Assembly: GCF_016862175.1 (NCBI RefSeq)
Contig: NZ_BOML01000070.1
Coordinates: 58,210-122,209 of the forward strand
Direction: 5' to 3'
Length of the DNA stretch: 64,000 bases
From: Paractinoplanes durhamensis
Lineage (GTDB): Bacteria; Actinomycetota; Actinomycetes; Mycobacteriales; Micromonosporaceae
Below are positions 26,546-34,151 of the stretch, piece after piece. Every line of letters begins with the position of its first letter. Position 1 is the first letter of the stretch. The translations under genes and the position numbers were made by a program. Under the pieces are notes generated by a model. That model saw only the letters and a program-made list of their open reading frames with translations. It did no database searches and was not told where the DNA came from.

Positions 26546-27339
26546 CGCTCCATCATCGCGGCTGCCGAGGGCAGTCGTGTGCCCTCAACGTCCACCGACG
26601 GTCACCGACAGGTCAAGGGACTCGGCGCCCGATACGACCTGAACCAACGTGCGACAGGTCTTGCCGCACTGACGCGCGATGACAGCGGCAGATCGACGCA
26701 CCGCCTCGCGTGCTCGGGATGGACGGACGCCGGTGTCGGTAAGGTGAGACGCCGGCTTGGAAAGCTGCGCAGCCGAAGCGAGTAGTCATTCATCGGCAGG
26801 GTCAGTCCGGGAGAGGGAGCCGGCGAACCGCGATAGGCGCGGACAGCCCCACGGTTTTCCGGCGACCTCGGCCCGCAACGCGGGGGACGGTCGAGGGCTG
26901 GTAGTGGCGAACCTCCTGCAACCAGCGCACATAACGTTCGGTGCGTCACCGTCGGCACGAGCGCCAACGCCCTCGACGCGGCAGACCGGATGCACCGTCG
27001 CCGCGGCCTCCAACTGCTGCCGCACTCGGCACGCTGGTTTCTGCGGCCTAGATCAACACCATTTCCAGGATGTCGGGGCCTGCCAGCCCCGTTGAGGCCC
27101 CAACATCCTGAAAGTTGTGTTGATCATGAATGCTTCCGCAGCTACATACCCGAATGGCAAAGGAGGGGCTTCGTCGGCGCCGGAGAGGCGTGCTGGTTCG
27201 GGGGTGGCCTGCGGGCGTAGCCCGCTGGGTGAGTTTCGGGCCCGCCCGGCCGGCCGGCGCGGAGGGTGAGTGGGCAACCAGGCCGTCGCTGCGGCGAGGG
27301 CTGGTGCTGATGCGTACTTATCGAAGGAAAGCGCTTGGG
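26546..27339. other. 794-bp intergenic stretch, apart from one palindrome without a supported gene
   Basis: I see no frame with a convincing start, codon usage and recognisable protein. Several open frames exist only because stops are rare at this GC content. The stretch 26600-26980 could hold remnants of a decayed gene, but nothing in it is recognisable. The only clear structure is the palindrome at 27051-27125. The last ~200 bp precede the 3' end of the PPOX gene. Confidence 0.5.
27051..27125. repeat. 75-bp intergenic palindrome (30-bp arms)
   Basis: The arms 27051-27080 and 27096-27125 pair at 26 of 30 positions around a 15-nt loop. Each arm begins GATCAACAC and ends with GGGGCC. The four differences suggest an old or REP-like repeat and not a fresh insertion. 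It has no coding capacity. Confidence 0.7.
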
Positions 27340-27819
27340 TCAGGGGAGCAGGCGGCGGTGGTCCCAGCTCGTTATGCGGGTGGGGGTGACCACGTAGGCC
27401 ACTCGCTTCGGGGCGGCGTGGGCCACGTAAGCGTTCAGGGCGGTGGTCAGCTCTTCGGGTGGTAGGTCGGCGGCTACGGGGCTGGGCATTCTGGCCGCCA
27501 CCAAGCTGCCTATCTCGGTTACGCCGGGGAGGTCCTCGATCGGGGTCACCCGGCCCGTCACCTGGACGCCGCGCAGCTCGAAGTAGTCGTTGCCGTCCTC
27601 GATCAGGCAGGTCAGCCTCGGGTCTCGGGACAGGTTGCGGGCCTTCTGCGACGCTCGGTAGGTCCAGAAGACTATGCGGCCCTTGCGCATCGCGTAGAAC
27701 ATGCTGACCAGGTGGGGTGTGCCGTCCTGGTTGATGGTGGCCAGCTGGAGTTTGCTGCTGTTGGCCAGCAGCTTCTCGATCTCGGACGGGGGCATCGAGA
27801 CCGTGTCTCGTTGTTTCAT
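27340..27819 (-). CDS. PPOX-class (split-barrel) F420/FMN-dependent oxidoreductase
   Basis: The 159-residue split-barrel protein has KLQLATINQDGTPHLVSMFYAM (residues ~23-44), WTYRASQKARNLSRDPRLTCLIEDG and YFELRGVQVTGRV, typical of small PPOX-class F420-dependent enzymes. It could reduce an enone or quinone-like intermediate. ATG 27819 overlaps the TGA of the SDR gene by one base, and a second ATG (MPPSEIEK) 8 codons in is possible. It is the third gene of the HSD-SDR-PPOX operon under the KstR2-type site at 29486-29499, so a steroid-ring role is reasonable but unproven. Confidence 0.78.
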   Translation of the reverse strand: MKQRDTVSMPPSEIEKLLANSSKLQLATINQDGTPHLVSMFYAMRKGRIVFWTYRASQKARNLSRDPRLTCLIEDGNDYFELRGVQVTGRVTPIEDLPGVTEIGSLVAARMPSPVAADLPPEELTTALNAYVAHAAPKRVAYVVTPTRITSWDHRRLLP

Positions 27820-28712
27820 CAGTCCTCGCCCAGGGTGTAGGCGGCCAGCGGCAAGGTCTCCGAGCAGACGAAGCCGGGGCTCGGTGGGTCGGCGGTGAAC
27901 ACCTTGCCCAGCGTTGCAGTCAGCTCGTCAACCGTCCACTGGTCGCCGGTCGCGTGGAAAGCGGCGCGGACCGTGGGTGGGCCCAGCACCGCCACCACGT
28001 CGCCGTGGGCTACGAAGACCTCGCCGGTGATTCGCTCGCCGGCCGGGCCGGCCAGGCAGGTGACCAGGGGGGCTATTCGGGACGGGGACAGGGGATCGGG
28101 GCCTTCGGGGGGCGGGCCCATCAGTGAACCGGTCATCGCCGTTCGGGCCCGTGGGCAGATGGCGTTGGCGCGCACCCCGTAGCGGGCGCAACCCCGCGCG
28201 GTGGCCAGCGTGAGCGCGACGATGCCGCCCTTCGCCGCCGCGTAGTTGGGCTGGCCGGCCGAACCGAGCAGGAACGCCTCGGAGGCGGTGTTGATGATCC
28301 GGGCGTACACCGGGGCGCCGTTAATTTTGCTTTGCTTTCGCCAGTACGCGGTGGCCAGCCTGGTGGTGACGAAATGGCCGCGTAAGTGAACGCGGATTAC
28401 CGTGTCCCACTCCTGCTCGGACATCGAGAAGATCATCCGGTCGCGGAGTACGCCGGCGTTGTTGACCAGGATGTCCAGGCCGCCCAGGTCCTCGGCGGCG
28501 GCCAGCAGCGCCTCGGCGGTGGACCACTCGGCGATGTCGCCGGGGCAGACGATCGCGTCGTCGATCTGCGCCTCGACCGCGTCCAGGCCGGGGCCGGGCA
28601 GGTCGTTGAGCACCAGGCGGGCGCCGGCCGCGGCCAGCGCGAGCGCCTCGGCCGCGCCGAGACCCTGGCCGGCGCCGGTCACCACGGCGACTCTGCCGTC
28701 CAGGGTGGCCAT
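27819..28712 (-). CDS. Short-chain dehydrogenase, Rv3548c/17beta-HSD4-like
   Basis: The 297-residue SDR has VVTGAGQGLGAAEALALA at ~9-26, LVNNAGVLRDRMIFSMSEQEWD, VHLRGHF, IINTASEAFLLGSAGQPNYAAAK (Ser..Tyr..Lys) and ICPRARTAMTG. The RDRMI and LRGHF motifs and the ~40-residue C-terminal extension after the fold are typical of the hydroxyacyl-CoA dehydrogenase (multifunctional enzyme type 2) group to which Rv3548c and Rv3502c belong. It probably oxidises a beta-hydroxyacyl-CoA of a steroid intermediate. The start lies 1 bp after the upstream HSD stop. Confidence 0.8.
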   Translation of the reverse strand: MATLDGRVAVVTGAGQGLGAAEALALAAAGARLVLNDLPGPGLDAVEAQIDDAIVCPGDIAEWSTAEALLAAAEDLGGLDILVNNAGVLRDRMIFSMSEQEWDTVIRVHLRGHFVTTRLATAYWRKQSKINGAPVYARIINTASEAFLLGSAGQPNYAAAKGGIVALTLATARGCARYGVRANAICPRARTAMTGSLMGPPPEGPDPLSPSRIAPLVTCLAGPAGERITGEVFVAHGDVVAVLGPPTVRAAFHATGDQWTVDELTATLGKVFTADPPSPGFVCSETLPLAAYTLGED

Positions 28713-28713
28713 C

Positions 28714-29466
28714 TCAGTAGCCCGGGCCGGCCAGCAGGCCGCCGTCGGCGACGAACTCGGCGCCCGTCGTGTAGGACGATTCGTCGGACGCCAGGAACGC
28801 GACCAGGCGGGAGATCTCGATCGGCTCGGCGAAGCGGGCGATCGGCAGGGCCTTCAGAAACGCGGTCGGGTCGACGTCGGTCAAGTGTTCGGCGGCGGCG
28901 ATCGCCATCGACGTCATCACGCCGCCGGGGTGCACCGAGTTGACCCGGATGCCGGCCGGCCCGAGCTCCTGCGCGGCCGAGCGGGTGATGCCCCGGATGC
29001 CGAACTTGCTGGCGCTGTAGGCCGAGAGGCCGGCCGCGCCGGCGAAGCCCTCGATCGACGACACGTTCACGATCGAGCCGCCGCCGGCCGCGATCATCGC
29101 GGGCGCCGCGAAGTGCACGCCGAGCCAGCAGCCGACCAGGTTGACGTCGATGACCCGGCGGAACTCGGCCGGGTCCATCTCGGCGATCGGCGCGTGCCGC
29201 AGGATGCCGGCGTTGTTGACCAGCACGTCCAGGCGGCCGTGCGCCTCCACGGTCGCGGCGATGGCGGCGGTCCAGTCATTTTCGCTGGTCACGTCGTGGT
29301 GCACGTAGAGGCAGCCGAGACCGTCGGCGACCGCTTGGCCGCGGTCGTCGAGCACATCCCCGATGACCACCCGGGCACCCTCGGCGGCGAAGTGCCGGGC
29401 GTGCGACTTGCCCATGCCGCGCGCACCACCGGTGATCAGAGCGACCTTGCCGTCGAGTCGTCCCAC
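28714..29466 (-). CDS. 3alpha,20beta-hydroxysteroid-dehydrogenase-like SDR (Rv2002/FabG3 type)
   Basis: From GTG 29466 the protein has 250 residues: GRLDGKVALITGGARGMGKS, then VHHDVTSENDWTAAI, LVNNAGILRH, NVSSIEGFAGAAGLSAYSASK (Ser..Tyr..Lys) and VNSVHPGGVMTSM, with ASDESSYTTGAEFVADGG near the end. This is very close to mycobacterial Rv2002 and Streptomyces 20beta-HSD. It should interconvert hydroxy- and ketosteroids with NAD(H). A TTG at 29490 would start inside the KstR2 palindrome and lacks a ribosome site; GTG 29466 has GGGAGG 6 bp upstream. It is the first gene of its operon. Confidence 0.83.
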   Translation of the reverse strand: MGRLDGKVALITGGARGMGKSHARHFAAEGARVVIGDVLDDRGQAVADGLGCLYVHHDVTSENDWTAAIAATVEAHGRLDVLVNNAGILRHAPIAEMDPAEFRRVIDVNLVGCWLGVHFAAPAMIAAGGGSIVNVSSIEGFAGAAGLSAYSASKFGIRGITRSAAQELGPAGIRVNSVHPGGVMTSMAIAAAEHLTDVDPTAFLKALPIARFAEPIEISRLVAFLASDESSYTTGAEFVADGGLLAGPGY

Positions 29467-29485
29467 CCCAGCCTCCCGACCCAGA

Positions 29486-29499
29486 ACCAAGCGCTTGCT
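29486..29499 (-). promoter_or_regulatory. Perfect KstR2-type operator upstream of the HSD operon
   Basis: ACCAAGCGCTTGCT matches AnCAAGnnCTTGnT at all ten fixed positions and contains the palindrome CAAGCGCTTG. It lies 20 bp before the HSD GTG and 17 bp after the end of kstR2. A KstR2 gene next door makes the assignment strong. Confidence 0.82.
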
Positions 29500-29515
29500 C
29501 GGGAGCGTAACACCG

Positions 29516-30121
29516 TCAGCGCGCGGTGATCCCGTCGAAAAGCAGCCGCAGCAGGCCGTCGACGATCTCGTCGGTCTTCCACGACTTGCCCCGCGCCTGC
29601 TTCCACGAGGTCGGGATCCACAGGATGTCGCGCAGCAGCCGGTAGATCAGCCGGGCGTCGAGGTCGGCCCGGAAGTGCCCGTCCTGCTTGCCCCGCTCCA
29701 GCTGGGCGATCCAGTTCAGCTCGATCTCCCGCATCGCCGCCCGCAGGTAGGCGAAGCGTTTCTGGGCACTGAAGTAGGCCCAGTCGTTCTGCAGCATGGT
29801 CAGCGCGGCCCGGTGCCGGCTGAGCGCGGCCGTGCTGGAGCGCACCATCCGCTCGATCGCGACCCGCGGGTCCTGGGTGCCGGCCGCCGCCTCGCGGTAA
29901 CCGGCCAGGACGTCGTCGAGGAACTCGCGGAGGATCTCGTCGCCGATCGACTCCTTGGAGTCGAAGTGGTGGTAGAGGCTGCCGGACAGGATGCCGGCCG
30001 CGTCCGCGATCTCGCGGACCGTGGTGGCCCGGAAACCCTTCTCGGCGAACAGGTCGGCGGCGTGCCGGATGAGATCGGCGCGGCGCTCCGACGGCGGTGC
30101 GGCCTTCTTGGCGGTGGTCAC
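29516..30121 (-). CDS. kstR2: TetR-family repressor KstR2
   Basis: The 201-residue protein has an N-terminal TetR HTH at about 32-51, FRATTVREIADAAGILSGSL then YHHFDSKES, identical in pattern to mycobacterial KstR2 (Rv3557c, 200 aa), with similar length and C-terminal features (DLDARLIYRLLRDILW). KstR2 represses the HIP (ring C/D) genes and is released by HIP-CoA. A near-KstR2 site (30138-30151) lies 17 bp upstream of its ATG, which indicates autoregulation, and a perfect KstR2 site lies just beyond its 3' end in front of the HSD operon. The N-terminal ~12 residues are basic and variable. Confidence 0.87.
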   Translation of the reverse strand: MTTAKKAAPPSERRADLIRHAADLFAEKGFRATTVREIADAAGILSGSLYHHFDSKESIGDEILREFLDDVLAGYREAAAGTQDPRVAIERMVRSSTAALSRHRAALTMLQNDWAYFSAQKRFAYLRAAMREIELNWIAQLERGKQDGHFRADLDARLIYRLLRDILWIPTSWKQARGKSWKTDEIVDGLLRLLFDGITAR

Positions 30122-30137
30122 CGGCCGATCCTACTTG

Positions 30138-30151
30138 CCCAAACGCTTGCT
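30138..30151. promoter_or_regulatory. Near-match KstR2 operator upstream of kstR2
   Basis: CCCAAACGCTTGCT keeps 8 of the 10 fixed KstR2 positions, including the whole CTTGnT half. It sits between kstR2 and the divergent alcohol dehydrogenase, next to a KstR-type site 12 bp away. Confidence 0.58.
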
Positions 30152-30162
30152 CGGTCCTAGCG

Positions 30163-30176
30163 TAGAACGCGTTCTA
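30163..30176 (+). promoter_or_regulatory. KstR-type operator upstream of the zinc alcohol dehydrogenase
   Basis: TAGAACGCGTTCTA, a perfect palindrome, fits TnnAACnnGTTnnA. It lies 22 bp before the GTG at 30198 and only 12 bp from the KstR2-like site, so both repressors could meet at one promoter. Confidence 0.82.
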
Positions 30177-30197
30177 ATTTGCGAGGGAGGTGGCGAG

Positions 30198-31283
30198 GTG
30201 CGGGCCGCGGTACTCCACGATCTGGGCGAGAAGCTCGACATTCGCGATGATGTGACAGTCCTCGGGCCGGGCCCGGGCGAGGTCCGGCTCCGCGTCCGCG
30301 CGGCCGGGGTCTGCCACTCCGACCAGTCCGCCCGCGACGGCGGGCTGCCCCAGCCGGTGCCCGCGGTGCTCGGCCACGAGGCGGCCGGCGACGTCCTCGA
30401 GGTCGGCGCCGGCGTCGACGACCTGGCGCCCGGCGACCGGGTCATCGTCAACTGGATGCCCTCCTGCGGCACCTGCGCCGAGTGCCTGCGCGGCGAGCCG
30501 TTCCTGTGCATGACGCACGTGCTGACCGGCTACGTGATGCCCCGATTCATGGCCGGTGACCTGCCGGTGTTCGGGATGGCCGGCTGCGGCGCCTTCGCCG
30601 AGGAGATGGTCGTGCCCCGGATCGGCGTGGTGCCGATCGACGCCGACGTGCCCTACGAGGTCGCCGCGCTGGTCGGCTGCGGCGTGATGACCGGGGTCGG
30701 CGCCGTCGTCAACACCGCGCAGCTCCGGCCGGGCGACACCGCCGTGGTCATCGGCTGCGGCGGCGTCGGCATCTCCGCCATCCAGGGCGCCCGGCTCTCC
30801 GGCGCCACGCTCATCGTCGCCGTCGACACCGTGCCGGCCAAGCTCGACGTCGCCCGCCGCTTCGGCGCCACCCACGCGGTCACCCCCGACCAACTCGGTG
30901 ACCTCGTCACCGAGGTCACCGCCGGCGAGGGCTTCGATTACGCCTTCGACGTGGTCGCCCTTCCACAGACTTTGCGTACGGCGTGGAACGCGGCCCGCCG
31001 CGGCGGCACGATCGTGGTGGTCGGCGCCGGCCGCGCCGAGCACCAGGTCGAGTTCAACCCGTTCGAGCTGCTCTTCGAAGGCAAACGGATCATCCCGTCG
31101 CTGTACGGTTCGGCCCACCCGCCGCGCGACTTCCCCCGCCTGATCGCGCTGTGGCGGGCCGGTCGGCTCGACCTGGAGGGCATGGTCTCGCACCGGCTCC
31201 GGCTGGAGGAGGTCGACGACGCGCTCGCCGCCCTCGGCCGCGGCGACGTGATCCGCCAGGTGATCATCAACGACGGCGCCTGA
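30198..31283 (+). CDS. Zinc-dependent alcohol dehydrogenase, AdhD-like
   Basis: The 361-residue medium-chain dehydrogenase has Cys39-His40 (AGVCHSD), His60-Glu61 (LGHEAAG), structural-zinc cysteines at 90, 93, 96 and 104 (SCGTCAECLRGEPFLC), and the NAD fold VIGCGGVGISAIQGARL. It resembles class III/AdhD-like enzymes and is unlike the shorter dehydrogenase at 10652. GTG 30198 has GGGAGG 8 bp upstream. Its KstR-type site suggests oxidation of a steroid side-chain alcohol (product of CYP125-type hydroxylation). It is followed by the LLM gene 1 bp later. Confidence 0.83.
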   Translation: MRAAVLHDLGEKLDIRDDVTVLGPGPGEVRLRVRAAGVCHSDQSARDGGLPQPVPAVLGHEAAGDVLEVGAGVDDLAPGDRVIVNWMPSCGTCAECLRGEPFLCMTHVLTGYVMPRFMAGDLPVFGMAGCGAFAEEMVVPRIGVVPIDADVPYEVAALVGCGVMTGVGAVVNTAQLRPGDTAVVIGCGGVGISAIQGARLSGATLIVAVDTVPAKLDVARRFGATHAVTPDQLGDLVTEVTAGEGFDYAFDVVALPQTLRTAWNAARRGGTIVVVGAGRAEHQVEFNPFELLFEGKRIIPSLYGSAHPPRDFPRLIALWRAGRLDLEGMVSHRLRLEEVDDALAALGRGDVIRQVIINDGA

Positions 31284-31284
31284 C

Positions 31285-32334
31285 ATGCGGCTCGGCATCC
31301 AGCTGGGCTACAGCGGTCAGGCCAATCCCTCGATGACTTGGGCCGATGCGGTCGAGGAGGTCGTCGAGTTCGAGGCGGCCGGCGCCGAACTGGTGGTGGT
31401 GCCGGAGGCGTACAGCTTCGACGCCGTCAGCCAGCTCGGCTACCTCGCCGCCCGCACCAGCCGGATGGAGCTCGCCTCCGGGGTGATGCAGCTCTACACC
31501 CGCACGCCGACGCTGACCGCGATGACCGCGGCCGGGATCGACTACGTCTCCGGCGGCCGTTTCTCGCTCGGCCTCGGCGCCTCGGGCCCTCAGGTGATCG
31601 AGGGTTTCCACGGGGTGGCCTACGACGCGCCGCTCGCCCGCACCCGCGAGGTGGTGGAGATCTGCAGGAAGGTGTGGCGCCGCGAAACGCTCGTGCACGA
31701 CGGGGCGCACTACAGGATTCCGAGGGCGGGTAAGCCACTCAAGCTCATCAACCGGCCGGTCCGCGACCGCATCCCGATCCTGCTGGCCGCCATGGGCCCG
31801 CGCAATGTCGCACTGGCGGCCGAGATCGCCGAGGGCTGGCAGGCGCTGTTCCTCGACCCGGCCGCGCTGCCCGAGGTGTTCGGCCCGGCGCTCGCCGAAG
31901 GCCGGGCGCGGCGTGACCCGGCGCTCGGGCCACTCGACATCATGGTGCCGCTGCCGTTCGCGGTGGCCGACCCGACCGAGGAGCTGCTGGCGCGGCATCG
32001 TGCGCAGCTCGCCCTCTACATCGGCGGAATGGGCTCCCGCAGCCGCAACTTCTCCAACGACCTGGTCGGCCGCTACGGCTACGCCGACCAGGCCGCGACG
32101 ATCCAGGAGCTGTTCCTCAGCGGCCGCCGGGCCGAGGCGGCCGCCGCCGTGCCCGACCGGCTCGTGCACGCCACCGCCCTGGTGGGCCGCCCCGCCGAGC
32201 TGCGCGAGCGGGTGGCCGCGCTGGCCGCCGCGGGCGTGACCACCCTGCTGGTGTCACCACTGGCCGCCACCCGCGCCGAACGGGTCAAGGACATCGCCGA
32301 ACTGAAACACGTTCTCATAGATAACTCCCTTTGA
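31285..32334 (+). CDS. LLM-class F420-type oxidoreductase, Rv3520c-like
   Basis: The 349-residue protein begins MRLGIQLGYSG and has VVPEAYSFDAVSQLGYLA, SGVMQLYTRTPTLTAM, SGGRFSLGLGASGPQVIEG and LARTREVVEICRKVWRRE, the same run as Rv3520c (347 aa) of the mycobacterial cholesterol locus. PILLAAMGPRNVALAAEIAEGWQ is the F420/phosphate-site strand. It is predicted to carry out an F420-linked hydride transfer on a steroid CoA thioester. The ATG follows the dehydrogenase stop by 1 bp, so both are read from the KstR-type promoter at 30163. Confidence 0.84.
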   Translation: MRLGIQLGYSGQANPSMTWADAVEEVVEFEAAGAELVVVPEAYSFDAVSQLGYLAARTSRMELASGVMQLYTRTPTLTAMTAAGIDYVSGGRFSLGLGASGPQVIEGFHGVAYDAPLARTREVVEICRKVWRRETLVHDGAHYRIPRAGKPLKLINRPVRDRIPILLAAMGPRNVALAAEIAEGWQALFLDPAALPEVFGPALAEGRARRDPALGPLDIMVPLPFAVADPTEELLARHRAQLALYIGGMGSRSRNFSNDLVGRYGYADQAATIQELFLSGRRAEAAAAVPDRLVHATALVGRPAELRERVAALAAAGVTTLLVSPLAATRAERVKDIAELKHVLIDNSL

Positions 32335-32358
32335 CATCAAGGACAGCGCGTCAGATAG

Positions 32359-32372
32359 TAGAACGCGTTACA
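32359..32372 (+). promoter_or_regulatory. KstR-type operator upstream of kstD-cholesterol oxidase
   Basis: TAGAACGCGTTACA fits TnnAACnnGTTnnA and ends 23 bp before the kstD ATG. It gives this two-gene unit its own promoter despite co-orientation with the preceding gene. Confidence 0.78.
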
Positions 32373-32395
32373 GCTCCAACGTCCGAGGAGCTCAC

Positions 32396-34150
32396 ATGTC
32401 CGCTCACCTCAAACGGCGCCAGGTCCTCGCGGGCGCCGCCGCTCTCGGAACCGGCCTGGTCGCCGGTTCGTCCGCGCTCGGCAGTCCGGCGCGGGCCGCC
32501 CAAGCGGCGTACGACGTCGTGGTCATCGGTTGTGGTGCGGCCGGCATGACCGCCGCGCTGCGCGCGGCCAAGCGTGGGCTCAGCGTTCTCGTGGTGGAGA
32601 AGGCGCCGACCTTCGGCGGATCGGCGGCCCGCTCGGGCGCCGGGATCTGGATCCCCAACAACCAGGTCATCCTCGCCGCCGGGGTGCCGGACACCCCGGC
32701 CAAGGCGGCCACCTACCTCGCCGCGGTGGTGAACGGGGACGTGCCGACCGCGAAGCAGCAGGCGTTCCTCGACAACGGCCCGTCGATGATCTCGTTCGTG
32801 ATGGCGAACAGCCCGCTGCGCTTCCGCTACATGGACGGCTACTCCGACTACTACCCGGAGCTGCCCGGCGGCATCGCGCAGGGCCGCTCGATCGAGCCGG
32901 ACATGTTCGACGGCAAACTGCTCGGCGCCGAGCTGGCCAACCTCAACCCGGCCTACCTGCCGACCCCGGCCGGCCTGACCGTGTTCAGCGCCGACTACAA
33001 GTGGCTCAACCTGGCCCTGGTCAACCTCAAGGGCACCGCGGTCGCGACCGAGTGCGTCGCCCGCTACACCGCGGCGGTGCTGGCCGGGAAGACCCCGCTC
33101 ACCATGGGGCAGGCGCTCGCCGGGGCGCTGCGGGCCGGGCTGGCCGGCGCGGGCGTGCCGGTCTGGCTCAACACCCCGCTGACCGATCTGCAGCGGGACA
33201 CCGCCGGCCGGGTCACCGGCGTCGTGGTCACCCGCAACGGCGTCGCGACCGGCATCACCGCCACCCGGGGCGTGCTGGTGGCGGCGGGCGGGTTCGAGCA
33301 CAACCTCGCGATGCGGCTGGCCTACCAGCGGCAGCCGATCGGCGTCGACTGGACGGTCGGCGCCAAGGAGAACACCGGCGACGGCATCCAGGCCGGGCTG
33401 CGCGCGGGCGCGGCCACCGACTTCCTGGACGACTCGTGGTGGGGGCCGGCCATCCCGCTGCCCGGCGAACCGTATTTCTGCCTGGCCGAGCGCACCCTGC
33501 CGGGCAGCCTGATGGTGAACAGCGCCGGGGTGCGGTTCGTCAACGAGGCCGCACCGTACAGCGACGTCGTGCACGTCATGTACGACAAGAACGGCATCAC
33601 CCCGGACATCCCGGCGTGGCTGATCTTCGACCAGAACTACCGCAACCGCTACCTGTTCCGCGACGTCTCGCCCGCCCTGCCATTCCCCGACGACTGGTAT
33701 TCGTCCGGCGCCGTCGTCAAGGACTGGACCCTCGGCGGGCTGGCCGCCAAGATCGGCGTGCCGGCCGCGGCGCTGTCCGCCACCGTCGCGAAGTTCAACG
33801 GCTTCGCCCGGACCGGCAAGGACACCGACTTCCAGCGCGGCGACAGCGCGTACGACCACTACTACACCGATCCCGCGGTGACCCCGAACTCCTGCCTCGC
33901 GCAGCTCTGGCTGGCGCCGTACTACGCCTGCAAGATCGTGCCGGGGGATCTCGGCACCAAGGGCGGCCTGCGCACCGACCCCCGTTCCCGGGTGGTGCGG
34001 GCCGACGGCACGGTCATTCCCGGCCTGTACGCGGCGGGCAACTCCAGCGCCGCCGTGATGGGGCACAGCTACGCCGGGGCCGGCTCCACGATCGGTCCCG
34101 CGATGACGTTCGGCTACATCGCCGCCAACGAGCTCGCCGGAGGTGCCTGA
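32396..34150 (+). CDS. kstD: Secreted 3-ketosteroid-Delta1-dehydrogenase (KstD)
   Basis: The 584-residue flavoprotein starts with a twin-arginine-type signal (LKRRQVLAGAAALGTG; Arg7-Arg8, cleavage likely near ARA-AQ at 34-35), then the FAD fold DVVVIGCGAAGMTAALRAAK. It has NEAAPYSD and the C-terminal GHSYAGAGSTIGPAMTFGYIA. The YAGAG spacing equals Tyr487-Gly491 of Rhodococcus KSTD1, which binds the C3 carbonyl. It desaturates C1-C2 of 3-ketosteroids. Many KstDs are cytoplasmic, so the Tat signal implies export with FAD bound. The ATG at 32396 follows GAGGAG. The cholesterol oxidase gene starts 1 bp after its stop. Confidence 0.86.
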   Translation: MSAHLKRRQVLAGAAALGTGLVAGSSALGSPARAAQAAYDVVVIGCGAAGMTAALRAAKRGLSVLVVEKAPTFGGSAARSGAGIWIPNNQVILAAGVPDTPAKAATYLAAVVNGDVPTAKQQAFLDNGPSMISFVMANSPLRFRYMDGYSDYYPELPGGIAQGRSIEPDMFDGKLLGAELANLNPAYLPTPAGLTVFSADYKWLNLALVNLKGTAVATECVARYTAAVLAGKTPLTMGQALAGALRAGLAGAGVPVWLNTPLTDLQRDTAGRVTGVVVTRNGVATGITATRGVLVAAGGFEHNLAMRLAYQRQPIGVDWTVGAKENTGDGIQAGLRAGAATDFLDDSWWGPAIPLPGEPYFCLAERTLPGSLMVNSAGVRFVNEAAPYSDVVHVMYDKNGITPDIPAWLIFDQNYRNRYLFRDVSPALPFPDDWYSSGAVVKDWTLGGLAAKIGVPAAALSATVAKFNGFARTGKDTDFQRGDSAYDHYYTDPAVTPNSCLAQLWLAPYYACKIVPGDLGTKGGLRTDPRSRVVRADGTVIPGLYAAGNSSAAVMGHSYAGAGSTIGPAMTFGYIAANELAGGA

Positions 34151-34151
34151 G

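Noticed and set aside
26602..26967. Minus-strand open frame of 121 codons in the 26.5-27.3 kb gap
   Set aside because: No recognisable protein, unusual composition and no ribosome site; may be chance.
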